Shown here: positions 7,425 to 13,738 of the stretch, one piece after another
How the letters are laid out: each line of letters begins with the position of its first letter
Numbering within the stretch: the first letter of the stretch is position 1
Source of the DNA: DATFJC01 sp035269445
GTDB lineage: Bacteria > Patescibacteriota > Patescibacteriia > UBA2591 > UBA6264
Direction of reading: 5' to 3'
NCBI GenBank assembly: GCA_035269445.1
Contig: DATFJC010000029.1
Span: forward strand, 1 to 13,738
DNA: 13,738 nucleotides
Notes under the pieces: generated by a model
Told to the model about the DNA's origin: nothing
What the model saw: only the letters and a program-made list of their open reading frames with translations
Databases searched by the model: none
Translations under genes and position numbers: made by a program

Positions 7425-7457
7425 AACCCAGGTAAAAATGCCTGGGTTTTATTTTTA
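7425..7457 (+). terminator. Intrinsic terminator after the SPFH-like gene
   Basis: A perfect 8-bp stem, AACCCAGG (7425-7432) with CCTGGGTT (7441-7448), closes an 8-nt loop and is followed directly by TTATTTTTA. It begins 7 nt after the stop codon at 7417. This is the clearest terminator in the window. Confidence 0.92.
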
Positions 7458-7470
7458 TTAAAAAAAATAC

Positions 7471-7476
7471 TATAAT
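7471..7476 (+). promoter_or_regulatory. Possible -10 box of the uvrC promoter
   Basis: A perfect TATAAT stands 29 nt before the uvrC start. The sequence 16-18 bp upstream (around 7447-7454) is only T-rich and matches TTGACA weakly, and it overlaps the terminator tail. A second AT-rich -10-like hexamer, TATAAA, lies at 7482-7487. uvrC needs its own promoter because a strong terminator precedes it, but this exact site is uncertain. Confidence 0.42.
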
Positions 7477-7505
7477 AAATATATAAATAAATTTAATTTT
7501 TTGTT

Positions 7506-8699
7506 ATGACTAAAATATATGATAAACTCCCAAAAACCTCGGGTGTTTATTTAATGAAAAACAAATCAAATAAAATAATTTATATTGGCAAAGCAGCTAA
7601 CCTTCAAAAAAGAGTAAAAAGCTATTTTATGGGCAAGAGAGATAAAAAAATTAAAAAATTAGCCCATGAAACTAAAACCATAGATTATAAAAAAACAGAT
7701 TCTGGTTTATCAGCTTTAATTTTAGAAGCTAAACTTATAAAAAAGCACCAGCCTAAATTTAATGTTAAAGAAAAAGATGATACAAGTTTTTTATATGTAG
7801 AAATTACCAATGAAGAATTCCCCCGAGTTTTATTAACAAGGGGGAAAGAAAAAAGACAAAGAAAAAACAATAACTCTCGCTGGTACGGCCCTTTTATAAA
7901 AAGTTCTGGCATAAGAGAGGCCTTAAAAATATTAAGAAAAATATTTCCCTATAACACTCACCCCTCTGAAAAAATAGGCAAATTTAAAAGGCCTTGCACT
8001 TATTATCAAATAGGACTTTGCCCAGGGACCTGTATGGGAAAAATAACCAAAAAAGAATATAAAAAAACTATAAATAAGCTAGAAAAAATTTTACAAGGGA
8101 AAACAGAAAAACTAATAAGGGAATTAAAAAAGGAAATGAAAAAAGCTAGCAATAATCTTAATTTTGAAAAAGCAAATAAATTAAAAAAACAAATATTTGG
8201 ATTAAGACATGTTCAAGACATAAGTTTAATTAAAGAAAATAATATTAAAGATAACAAAAAAGCTAGAATTGAGGGTTATGATATTTCAAATATTTCTGGA
8301 ACCTCTGCCGTGGGTGCTATGGTGGTATTTAAAAATGGCCAACCCCAAAAAAAAGATTACAGGAAATTTAAAATAAAAACCATTGATAAACAAGATGACG
8401 TTGGCATGATAAGGGAGGTAATACAAAGAAGGTTAAAGCATAAAAACTGGCCCTATCCAGACCTAATTTTAGTTGATGGAGGAATAAGCCAAATTAGGAC
8501 TGTTAAAAATATACTTAAAAAAAACAAGATAAATATACCAGTAGTTGGAATTGCTAAGGGCCCTAAAAGAAATAAAAATGAAATTATTAATAAACCAGCC
8601 GGTTTTCAAAAAAAGACTTTAATTCAAATAAGAGATGAGGCTCACCGCTTTGCTATCTCATATCATAAAAAATTAAGGAAAAAACAAACAAATTCTTAA
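7506..8699 (+). CDS. uvrC: UvrABC system protein C, naturally short form without the helix-hairpin-helix domain
   Basis: UvrC makes the two incisions flanking a UvrB-marked lesion. At 397 residues this one is about 200 shorter than usual. The N-terminal GIY-YIG nuclease is complete: GVY (13-15), YIGKA (26-30), the RVKSYF segment (36-41) and catalytic Glu74. The cluster motif is present as H152, C164, C172, C176. A UVR motif follows at about 205-233. The RNase-H-like nuclease (255-390) keeps D259, the DD pair 297-298, D324 (LVDGG) and H380 (RDEAHRF), matching the catalytic residues known in full-length UvrC. Two parts are missing: the approximately 130-residue spacer between the UVR motif and the nuclease core, and the C-terminal (HhH)2 DNA-binding domain. 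Only 58 nt separate it from the next gene, so no frameshifted remainder is hidden. Short UvrC proteins are, as I recall, usual in Patescibacteria. No ribosome binding site is seen, but the start matches the family N-terminus. Confidence 0.95.
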   Translation: MTKIYDKLPKTSGVYLMKNKSNKIIYIGKAANLQKRVKSYFMGKRDKKIKKLAHETKTIDYKKTDSGLSALILEAKLIKKHQPKFNVKEKDDTSFLYVEITNEEFPRVLLTRGKEKRQRKNNNSRWYGPFIKSSGIREALKILRKIFPYNTHPSEKIGKFKRPCTYYQIGLCPGTCMGKITKKEYKKTINKLEKILQGKTEKLIRELKKEMKKASNNLNFEKANKLKKQIFGLRHVQDISLIKENNIKDNKKARIEGYDISNISGTSAVGAMVVFKNGQPQKKDYRKFKIKTIDKQDDVGMIREVIQRRLKHKNWPYPDLILVDGGISQIRTVKNILKKNKINIPVVGIAKGPKRNKNEIINKPAGFQKKTLIQIRDEAHRFAISYHKKLRKKQTNS

Positions 8700-8700
8700 T

Positions 8701-8729
8701 TTGCACAAAGAAGTTTTTTCTTATATAAT
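8701..8729 (+). promoter_or_regulatory. Sigma-70-type promoter of the 92-residue membrane protein gene
   Basis: TTGCAC (8701-8706) and perfect TATAAT (8724-8729) with a 17-bp spacer, beginning just after the uvrC stop. The predicted start near 8736 leaves an AT-only leader of about 22 nt with no Shine-Dalgarno site. Confidence 0.65.
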
Positions 8730-8757
8730 TAAATTATTATTAAATTAAATAAATTTT

Positions 8758-9036
8758 ATGACTCTTCAAAATCTTTTTTATGCTACCAGTAGCATAACAA
8801 CAATAATTATAGGCATTTTATTCATTGCAATTGCCATTATAGTAATCATAATTGCCGTTCGTCTTGCAAAATTTTCTCGCAAGATTTCTTTATTACCAGA
8901 CCAGGCAGATAAATTTTTAAAAAACATTCAGCAGAAAATTAAATACTCTACCATTATTACTTTATTGGCTAAAATTTTAAAAGTAATTCTAGACTTGTTA
9001 AAAAAAGATAAGAAAAAGAAAAACAAGGATAAATAA
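8758..9036 (+). CDS. Small single-pass membrane protein with lysine-rich tail, function unknown
   Basis: This 92-residue protein has a short polar N-terminus, one very hydrophobic helix (about 13-35, mostly Ile and Ala), a basic stretch after it (RLAKFSRK, 35-42), an amphipathic region (45-62), a second moderately hydrophobic helix (63-81) and a tail that is nearly all Lys and Asp. The positive-inside rule puts the C-terminus in the cytoplasm, where the lysine tail could touch nucleic acid or membrane phospholipid. The outline recalls DUF948-type proteins (one N-terminal helix followed by a coiled segment), but the match is weak and I do not assign it. It has its own promoter between uvrC and dnaE. 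No terminator is evident after it; the 98-nt gap to dnaE is very AT-rich. Confidence 0.7.
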   Translation: MTLQNLFYATSSITTIIIGILFIAIAIIVIIIAVRLAKFSRKISLLPDQADKFLKNIQQKIKYSTIITLLAKILKVILDLLKKDKKKKNKDK

Positions 9037-9134
9037 TTATTCCCCTTTTTACAAATAAACAATTAAAGGTTTCATAGCTTTTAATTTATTTTTTTTAAAT
9101 ATTTTTTTTCTATTAAATTAACTAAACCATAAAT

Positions 9135-12100
9135 ATGTTTACCCACCTTCACGTTCATAGCCACTATTCCCTTTTAGATGGATTAGCAAAAATAGATGAA
9201 TTAATTGAGGCTGCTAAAAAATATAATATGGACTCCCTAGCCCTCACTGATCATGGGGTTATGTATGGGGCTATTGAATTTTATAAAAAAGCTAAAAAAG
9301 CCGGCATTAAACCAATCATAGGAGTTGAGGCTTACGTAGCTAGACATGGTTTAGAAAAAAAAAGATCTAATATTGATAAAAAACCATTTCATCTTATTTT
9401 ATTGGCTAAAAATCAAACTGGCTATAAAAACCTCCTTAAGTTAACAAGCATTGCTCATCTTAAAGGCTTTTATTATAAGCCAAGAATTGACCACGAGGCA
9501 TTAAAAAAATACAACAAGGGCATTATTGCCTTAAGCGGTTGTATTCAAGGAGAAGTAGCCCAAGCTGTCTTAAATCACAAATTCGAAACTGCTAAAAAAA
9601 TTGCCTTAAAATACCAAGAAATATTTGGTAAAGGCAATTTTTATTTAGAACTACAACCTCATGAAATGGAAGAACAAAAAAAAGTTAATAAAGGACTTTT
9701 AAAAATATCCAAACAAACTGATATTCCTGTTGTGGCTACAGCTGATATTCATTATCCAGAAGAAAAAGATGGTGAAGCCCAGGATGTACTTTTGTGTTTA
9801 CAAACAAAAAAGAAAATAAAAGACCAAAATAGAATGAATATGATGGACGAAGACTATTCTTTCAAATCTCCTAAGAAAATGAAAAACTTTTTCAAAGAAG
9901 TGCCAGAGGCAATTAAAAATACAGAAGATATAGCTAAAAGATGTAACCTGGAAATTGAATTGGGAAAACCAAAGCTTCCTTCCTACCCAAAGCCAGAAGA
10001 TAAAAGCTATTTTGAGGTATTAAAAGAAATGATTTATAAAAAGGTAAAACAAAGATACCCTAAAGAGCCCAAAAAAGTAAAGGATAGAATTGAACATGAG
10101 CTTAAAATAATTAAAAAAACAGGTTTTTCAAGTTACTTTTTAATTGTCCAAGACTTTGTAAATTGGGCCAAAGAACAAGAAATAGTAGTAGGCCCAGGTC
10201 GAGGTAGCGCAGCTGGATCTATTGTTAGTTATATCTTAGGAATAACCAATATTGATCCCTTAGAATATGGTCTTATTTTTGAGCGTTTCTTAACTGAAGG
10301 TAGAATTGCCCTGCCTGATATTGATCTGGATTTTGCTGATACAAGAAGAGACGAAGTAATAGAATATGTAGAAAAAAAATACGGCCGAGATCATATAGCT
10401 CAAATTATAACCTTTGGGACTATGGCAGCTAGAGGATCTATAAGAGACGTAGGTAGAGTATTAGACTTTTCCTATAATTTTTGCGACAGATTAGCCAAGC
10501 TTGTGCCATTTGGAAGCACCTTAAAACAGGCCCTAGAAAACCCTGATTTTAAAAAAATGTACAATAATAATAAAGACGCTAAAGAAATAATTGATATGGC
10601 TCAAAGAATAGAAGGCGTAGCCCGTCACGCTTCAAAGCATGCTTGCGGTCTTCTTATAACCCCTGAGCCAACAGAAAACTATGTCCCAGTTCAATACGAT
10701 GTTTCTGGGGGAGAAAAAACCATTATTACTCAATATGAAAAAAATGCTATTGAAGATTTAGGACTTTTAAAAATGGATTTTTTAGGCCTTAAAAACCTAA
10801 CAATTATTGAAAATGCTTTAAAAATTATTAAAGCTAGAAAAGGAAAAGATATAAATATCAATGAAATTCCCTTAAATGACAAAAAAGCATTTAAATTACT
10901 ACAAAAGGGAGATACCACTGGAGTTTTCCAATTAGAATCACCTGGTATGAGACAATATTTAAAAAAATTAAAGCCCACAGAAATTAATGATATTATTTCT
11001 ATGGTTGCTCTTTATCGTCCTGGCCCAATGAAGCTTATTCCTGATTATATTGCGGGAAAGCACGGGAAAAAGAAGCCAACCTATATTCACCCCAAACTAA
11101 AACCAATACTTAAACCAACCTATGGTATTGCAATTTACCAGGAACAACTTTTACAAATTTCTAGAGATTTAGCTGGATTTTCTCTTTCCGAAGCAGATGT
11201 TTTAAGAAAAGCAGTGGGAAAAAAGATAACAAAACTTTTAAAAAAGCAAAAGAAAAAATTTATAACTGGTTGTGTTGAAAATGGCATTCCCAAAAAAACC
11301 GCCAAAGAAATATTTGCCTTTATAGAACCATTTGCTGATTATGGTTTTAATAAAAGTCATGCTTCCTGTTATGCTATGATTGCCTATCAAACCGCTTACT
11401 TAAAAGCAAATTTCCCTACCGAATTTATGGCTGCCCTTTTAACCTCTGACCAAACAAATACTGATAAGGTTGCCCTTCAAGTAGATGCAACCAATAAAAT
11501 GGGGATAGAAGTGCTCCCCCCAGACGTAAATGAAAGCTTTAAAAATTTTACCGTAGTAGATGACAAAACAATTAGATTTGGTCTTTTGGCTATTAAAAAT
11601 GTAGGTGTCGGCATTGTAGAAGCCATTATTAAAGAAAGAAAAGAAAACGGTCAATATCAAACCCTTGAGGGATTTTTGTCTAGAGTGAAAAACAAAGATT
11701 TAAATAAAAAATCTTTAGAAAGTTTAACTAAAAGCGGGGCCATGGATTCCCTGGTAGAAAGAAATCAAATCTTAAAAAATATACAAACACCCTTAGATTT
11801 TGCCAGAAAAAAAAGAAAAGAAGGTCAAAATGGTCAATCTTCTCTTTTTTCTCTTTCCAGTAACAATGCTAAGCTTCGTTTAAGAAAAACAGAGCCAGCC
11901 AGTGAAAAGCAAAAGCTTTTATGGGAAAAAAAATTATTAGGGATTTTTGTTTCAGGCCATCCCCTAGAACAATACGAAAGTGTTTTGTTTAAATATGCTC
12001 AACCTATTCAAGAAGTTAAAGATAAGTTTTTTAATAATAAAATTTCTAAAAAAAGCCGAATCAAGGTTGCTGGAATTATAACTAACATAAAAAAGAATAT

Positions 12101-12335
12101 AACCTCTAATAAAAAAACTATGCTTTTTGTAAAGCTAGAAGACACTACAGGAGAAGCAGAAGTGATTATTTTCCCTAATATTTATTCTAGGACAATGGAC
12201 CTTTGGGAAGAAAGCAACATGGTTTCAATAACAGGTAACCCTTCTGACAAAGATGGTAATTTAAAAATAATTGCCCAAAAGGTCAGACCCATTACCACCG
12301 ATCTTTTAGATGACCTCTTGTTAAAACAAAAATAA
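9135..12335 (+). CDS. dnaE: DNA polymerase III alpha subunit with intact PHP metal site
   Basis: Replicative C-family polymerase of the DnaE type, 1066 residues. The N-terminal PHP domain keeps all nine expected metal ligands: H6, H8, D15, H40, E65, H86, C136, D204, H206. The polymerase core has GPGRGSAAGS near 353-362, the catalytic pair D397 and D399 in PDIDLDF, and the third Asp, D548, in MDFLGLKNLT. The 'YGFNKSHA' motif and tandem HhH region follow. A QSSLF pentapeptide (901-905) fits the internal beta-clamp-binding motif of DnaE. The OB fold (about 975-1055) ends the protein, so the C-terminal tau-binding domain of E. coli-type DnaE is absent. ATG 9135 gives the standard 'FTHLHVHSxYSLLDG' opening. 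It has no Shine-Dalgarno site, and the promoter in the T-rich gap 9037-9134 is unclear (weak -10 candidate TATTAA at 9111-9116). The next gene starts 19 nt after its stop. Confidence 0.97.
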   Translation: MFTHLHVHSHYSLLDGLAKIDELIEAAKKYNMDSLALTDHGVMYGAIEFYKKAKKAGIKPIIGVEAYVARHGLEKKRSNIDKKPFHLILLAKNQTGYKNLLKLTSIAHLKGFYYKPRIDHEALKKYNKGIIALSGCIQGEVAQAVLNHKFETAKKIALKYQEIFGKGNFYLELQPHEMEEQKKVNKGLLKISKQTDIPVVATADIHYPEEKDGEAQDVLLCLQTKKKIKDQNRMNMMDEDYSFKSPKKMKNFFKEVPEAIKNTEDIAKRCNLEIELGKPKLPSYPKPEDKSYFEVLKEMIYKKVKQRYPKEPKKVKDRIEHELKIIKKTGFSSYFLIVQDFVNWAKEQEIVVGPGRGSAAGSIVSYILGITNIDPLEYGLIFERFLTEGRIALPDIDLDFADTRRDEVIEYVEKKYGRDHIAQIITFGTMAARGSIRDVGRVLDFSYNFCDRLAKLVPFGSTLKQALENPDFKKMYNNNKDAKEIIDMAQRIEGVARHASKHACGLLITPEPTENYVPVQYDVSGGEKTIITQYEKNAIEDLGLLKMDFLGLKNLTIIENALKIIKARKGKDININEIPLNDKKAFKLLQKGDTTGVFQLESPGMRQYLKKLKPTEINDIISMVALYRPGPMKLIPDYIAGKHGKKKPTYIHPKLKPILKPTYGIAIYQEQLLQISRDLAGFSLSEADVLRKAVGKKITKLLKKQKKKFITGCVENGIPKKTAKEIFAFIEPFADYGFNKSHASCYAMIAYQTAYLKANFPTEFMAALLTSDQTNTDKVALQVDATNKMGIEVLPPDVNESFKNFTVVDDKTIRFGLLAIKNVGVGIVEAIIKERKENGQYQTLEGFLSRVKNKDLNKKSLESLTKSGAMDSLVERNQILKNIQTPLDFARKKRKEGQNGQSSLFSLSSNNAKLRLRKTEPASEKQKLLWEKKLLGIFVSGHPLEQYESVLFKYAQPIQEVKDKFFNNKISKKSRIKVAGIITNIKKNITSNKKTMLFVKLEDTTGEAEVIIFPNIYSRTMDLWEESNMVSITGNPSDKDGNLKIIAQKVRPITTDLLDDLLLKQK

Positions 12336-12345
12336 TCTTTATAAT
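12318..12345 (+). promoter_or_regulatory. Possible promoter of the baseplate-J-like gene, inside the end of dnaE
   Basis: TTGTTA (12318-12323, four of six consensus bases) and perfect TATAAT (12340-12345) with a 16-bp spacer. The -10 box lies between the dnaE stop and the next ATG, 9 nt before that ATG, so the transcript would be leaderless or nearly so. Read-through from dnaE is also possible. Confidence 0.5.
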
Positions 12346-12354
12346 AAAAAACAT

Positions 12355-13488
12355 ATGGCCTCAACTTATTTGTCTCCTCATAAAAAAATAATTTTCGTAT
12401 TTTCTATTCTTGTTTTTTTAGCTTTAGCAGGAAGTGTTTTTGGTTTATTTCAAACTTCTTATCAAGCTACCATTAACATTACCCCCAATCCTCAAGAAAT
12501 TGACGTTAACTTTGAAACTCAAGTTGCAAATGGACAAAATAAAGAGTTTTTATCAGGCAAAACATTCCAAATTATCAAACAAGGAGAAATAGATAAAAAA
12601 GCAGAAGCTAGCGTTAGCATGAAAGATTATTCTGAAGGAAAAATTATACTTACTAATAATACCTGGAATAATATAAACTTTGTGGCTGGGACAAGGTTTA
12701 AGTCTCCCAATGGCTTAATATACAGAGCAGTTAACCGTATTCATATACCAGCCCGAGGACAAACTGAAATATTGGTAAGGGCCGATAAAATGGGGAAAGA
12801 ATATGACATAGGACCTAGCATTTTTACAATACCCGGACTTAAAAGCTCAGCTTTAAAAGAAAACATAACTGCTAAAAGCACCTCCCCTATGACTGGCGGA
12901 ATAAAAGAATCAGGCGTTATTATGCAAACCGATATAGACAATGCTTATAAAGAACTAAAAGAAAAATTATATAATCAAGCCACTCAAGAAATTCGAGATA
13001 AAATAACAAACTCTGACTTTGAGCTTGCCGTTAATAGCAAAACAATAGAAAAGCAGGCCAATGCCACTGCAGGAGACGAAAAAACTAATTTTAAGGTTAA
13101 CATGAAACTTAATATTCAAGCTGTAGCCTTACTTGAAAAAGACATTTTAGAATATGCTCAAAAAAATCTAGAAGAAAAAATAGGTCTTGGTAAAACCTTG
13201 GCTGCTATTGAACCAAATAGCCTATCCTATAGATTGAAAAATTATAATTCAGAACAAGATAAAGCAGAACTTGAAATTCAATTACGCGGTTATACTACCA
13301 TTAATGACAAAATACCTTTTCTTGATAAAAGTAAATTAAAAAACCAAAACATTAAAGAAGTAGAAAATTACCTTTTAAGCTTTAAGAGTATAGCTAAGGT
13401 AAATATTAAAGTTTGGCCCCCATTTATAGAAAATAAAATTCCCAACAATCCCGAGAAAATAAAAATTAATATACTTAATTTAAAATAA
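12355..13488 (+). CDS. Signal-anchored protein with baseplate-J-like domain
   Basis: A 377-residue protein with a short basic tail, one transmembrane helix (about 11-31) and a long extracytoplasmic part. Residues about 92-182 show the baseplate-J-like pattern: 'GKIILTNNTWNNINFVAGTRF', then 'GLIYRA', 'IPARGQTEILVRADKMGKEYDI', 'FTIPGL' and a closing 'MTGG'. The rest alternates helix (193-215, 258-276) and strand, ending with a 'PPF..NKIPNNPEKIKINI' strand pair. In phages such domains build the baseplate, but no tail, sheath or lysis gene is near. In Patescibacteria, as I recall, similar membrane-anchored proteins are common and of unknown role, perhaps cell-surface structures. It lies 19 nt after dnaE and 3 nt before the DUF5667 gene, so the last two probably form a surface-protein operon. 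No ribosome binding site is visible. Confidence 0.85.
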   Translation: MASTYLSPHKKIIFVFSILVFLALAGSVFGLFQTSYQATINITPNPQEIDVNFETQVANGQNKEFLSGKTFQIIKQGEIDKKAEASVSMKDYSEGKIILTNNTWNNINFVAGTRFKSPNGLIYRAVNRIHIPARGQTEILVRADKMGKEYDIGPSIFTIPGLKSSALKENITAKSTSPMTGGIKESGVIMQTDIDNAYKELKEKLYNQATQEIRDKITNSDFELAVNSKTIEKQANATAGDEKTNFKVNMKLNIQAVALLEKDILEYAQKNLEEKIGLGKTLAAIEPNSLSYRLKNYNSEQDKAELEIQLRGYTTINDKIPFLDKSKLKNQNIKEVENYLLSFKSIAKVNIKVWPPFIENKIPNNPEKIKINILNLK

Positions 13489-13491
13489 TTT

Positions 13492-13738
13492 ATGAAAATT
13501 ACAATCAAAATCTTATGCCTTTTTGTTTTAATTGGCTTAATTTTAATGCCAAGACTTAATGCTTTTGCTGAACCTAACAATCAAAATATGGCTCAAGAAA
13601 AACTTGAGTTAGAAGATCCAGGACTATTGCCAACTAGTCCTTTTTATTTTTTTAAAAATGCTTTTCAAAACGTAAAATCAGCCCTGACCTTTAATCCAGT
13701 AAAAAGAGCTCAATTAAAAATGAAATACGCTAATCAAA
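13492..13738 (+). CDS. Secreted DUF5667 protein, N-terminal fragment (continues off the right edge)
   Basis: 82 codons are visible. A basic start (MKITIK), a hydrophobic core (7-18) and a likely signal-peptidase site after NAFA (residues 23-26) indicate export. The mature part contains 'PGLLPTSPFYFFKNAFQNVKSALTF' (about 42-66) followed by 'NPVKRAQLKMKYANQ'. This is the start of DUF5667, whose consensus runs 'lLP.SPlYflK...e.l...lt.d..kkael.l..a..Rl'. The function of DUF5667 is unknown; the family is extracytoplasmic and helical. The ATG begins 3 nt after the stop of the baseplate-J-like gene, indicating one operon. Confidence 0.85.
   Translation, partial: MKITIKILCLFVLIGLILMPRLNAFAEPNNQNMAQEKLELEDPGLLPTSPFYFFKNAFQNVKSALTFNPVKRAQLKMKYANQ

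Noticed and set aside
8707..8722. Hairpin AAGAA-TTCTT as a uvrC terminator
   Set aside because: The stem is only five A/T-rich pairs, has no U-run after it and lies within the spacer of the next promoter.
7506..8757. Short UvrC as a frameshifted or broken gene
   Set aside because: The reading frame ends cleanly after the last catalytic histidine, only 58 nt precede the next gene, and no HhH-like residues appear in other frames there. The missing internal spacer is also an in-frame loss. It looks like a natural short form.
9037..9134. Promoter, small RNA or terminator in the gap before dnaE
   Set aside because: The 98 nt are T-rich with no stable dyad and no -35/-10 pair near the consensus. 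I see nothing I can support beyond a weak -10 candidate.
12355..13488. Prophage or tailocin
   Set aside because: Only a baseplate-J-like domain is present, it is membrane anchored, and no capsid, tail, portal, integrase or lysis gene is near.
117..13488. UGA recoded as glycine, as in some CPR lineages
   Set aside because: All nine complete genes end in TAA and give full conserved proteins under the standard code. Conserved glycines need no in-frame TGA.
1..13738. tRNA, rRNA, CRISPR repeats, insertion sequences or large direct repeats
   Set aside because: The intergenic gaps are all under about 135 nt and hold no cloverleaf, rRNA segment, spaced repeats, transposase or terminal inverted repeats.

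Overview
This is 13.7 kb of AT-rich bacterial chromosome, almost fully coding and with no mobile element, CRISPR array or RNA gene that I can see. The gene content points to a Candidate Phyla Radiation (Patescibacteria) genome. The clues are a UvrC of only about 400 residues, a signal-anchored baseplate-J-like protein followed directly by a DUF5667 protein, near absence of Shine-Dalgarno sites, and unidentified small membrane proteins. This placement is inferred from remembered family patterns, not from a phylogeny. All nine complete stop codons are TAA, and nothing suggests UGA recoding.

Layout. The left 2.05 kb reads leftward: an unidentified single-pass membrane protein (1215-2054), rodA (117-1208), and the first codons of a ribosomal protein bL25 gene (1-68). 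From 2188 everything reads rightward: uvrB and uvrA (overlapping by 17 bp), a three-helix membrane protein with a possible SPFH/band-7 domain, a shortened uvrC, a 92-residue membrane protein, dnaE, a baseplate-J-like membrane protein, and the start of a secreted DUF5667 protein that runs off the right edge.

Function. The core is a complete UvrABC nucleotide excision repair set next to the replicative polymerase. The parts have been trimmed. UvrA lacks the roughly 100-residue insertion domain. UvrC lacks both the spacer between its UVR motif and nuclease domain and the C-terminal helix-hairpin-helix domain. DnaE ends right after its OB fold. UvrB is full length. Catalytic residues are kept throughout, so the proteins look reduced but working. 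In UvrC a histidine sits exactly where the first of the four cluster cysteines is expected.

Regulation. Sigma-70-type promoters with 16-17 bp spacing are easy to see. The rodA-side operon and uvrB diverge from promoters whose -35 hexamers share five base pairs. Three genes (bL25, the 279-residue protein, the baseplate-J-like gene) have their -10 box 6-9 nt from the ATG, which predicts leaderless mRNAs. Only the SPFH-like gene has a strong Shine-Dalgarno sequence, and it also has its own promoter and a clean intrinsic terminator. The uvrB leader holds a hairpin followed by a T-run that could be an attenuator or an operator.
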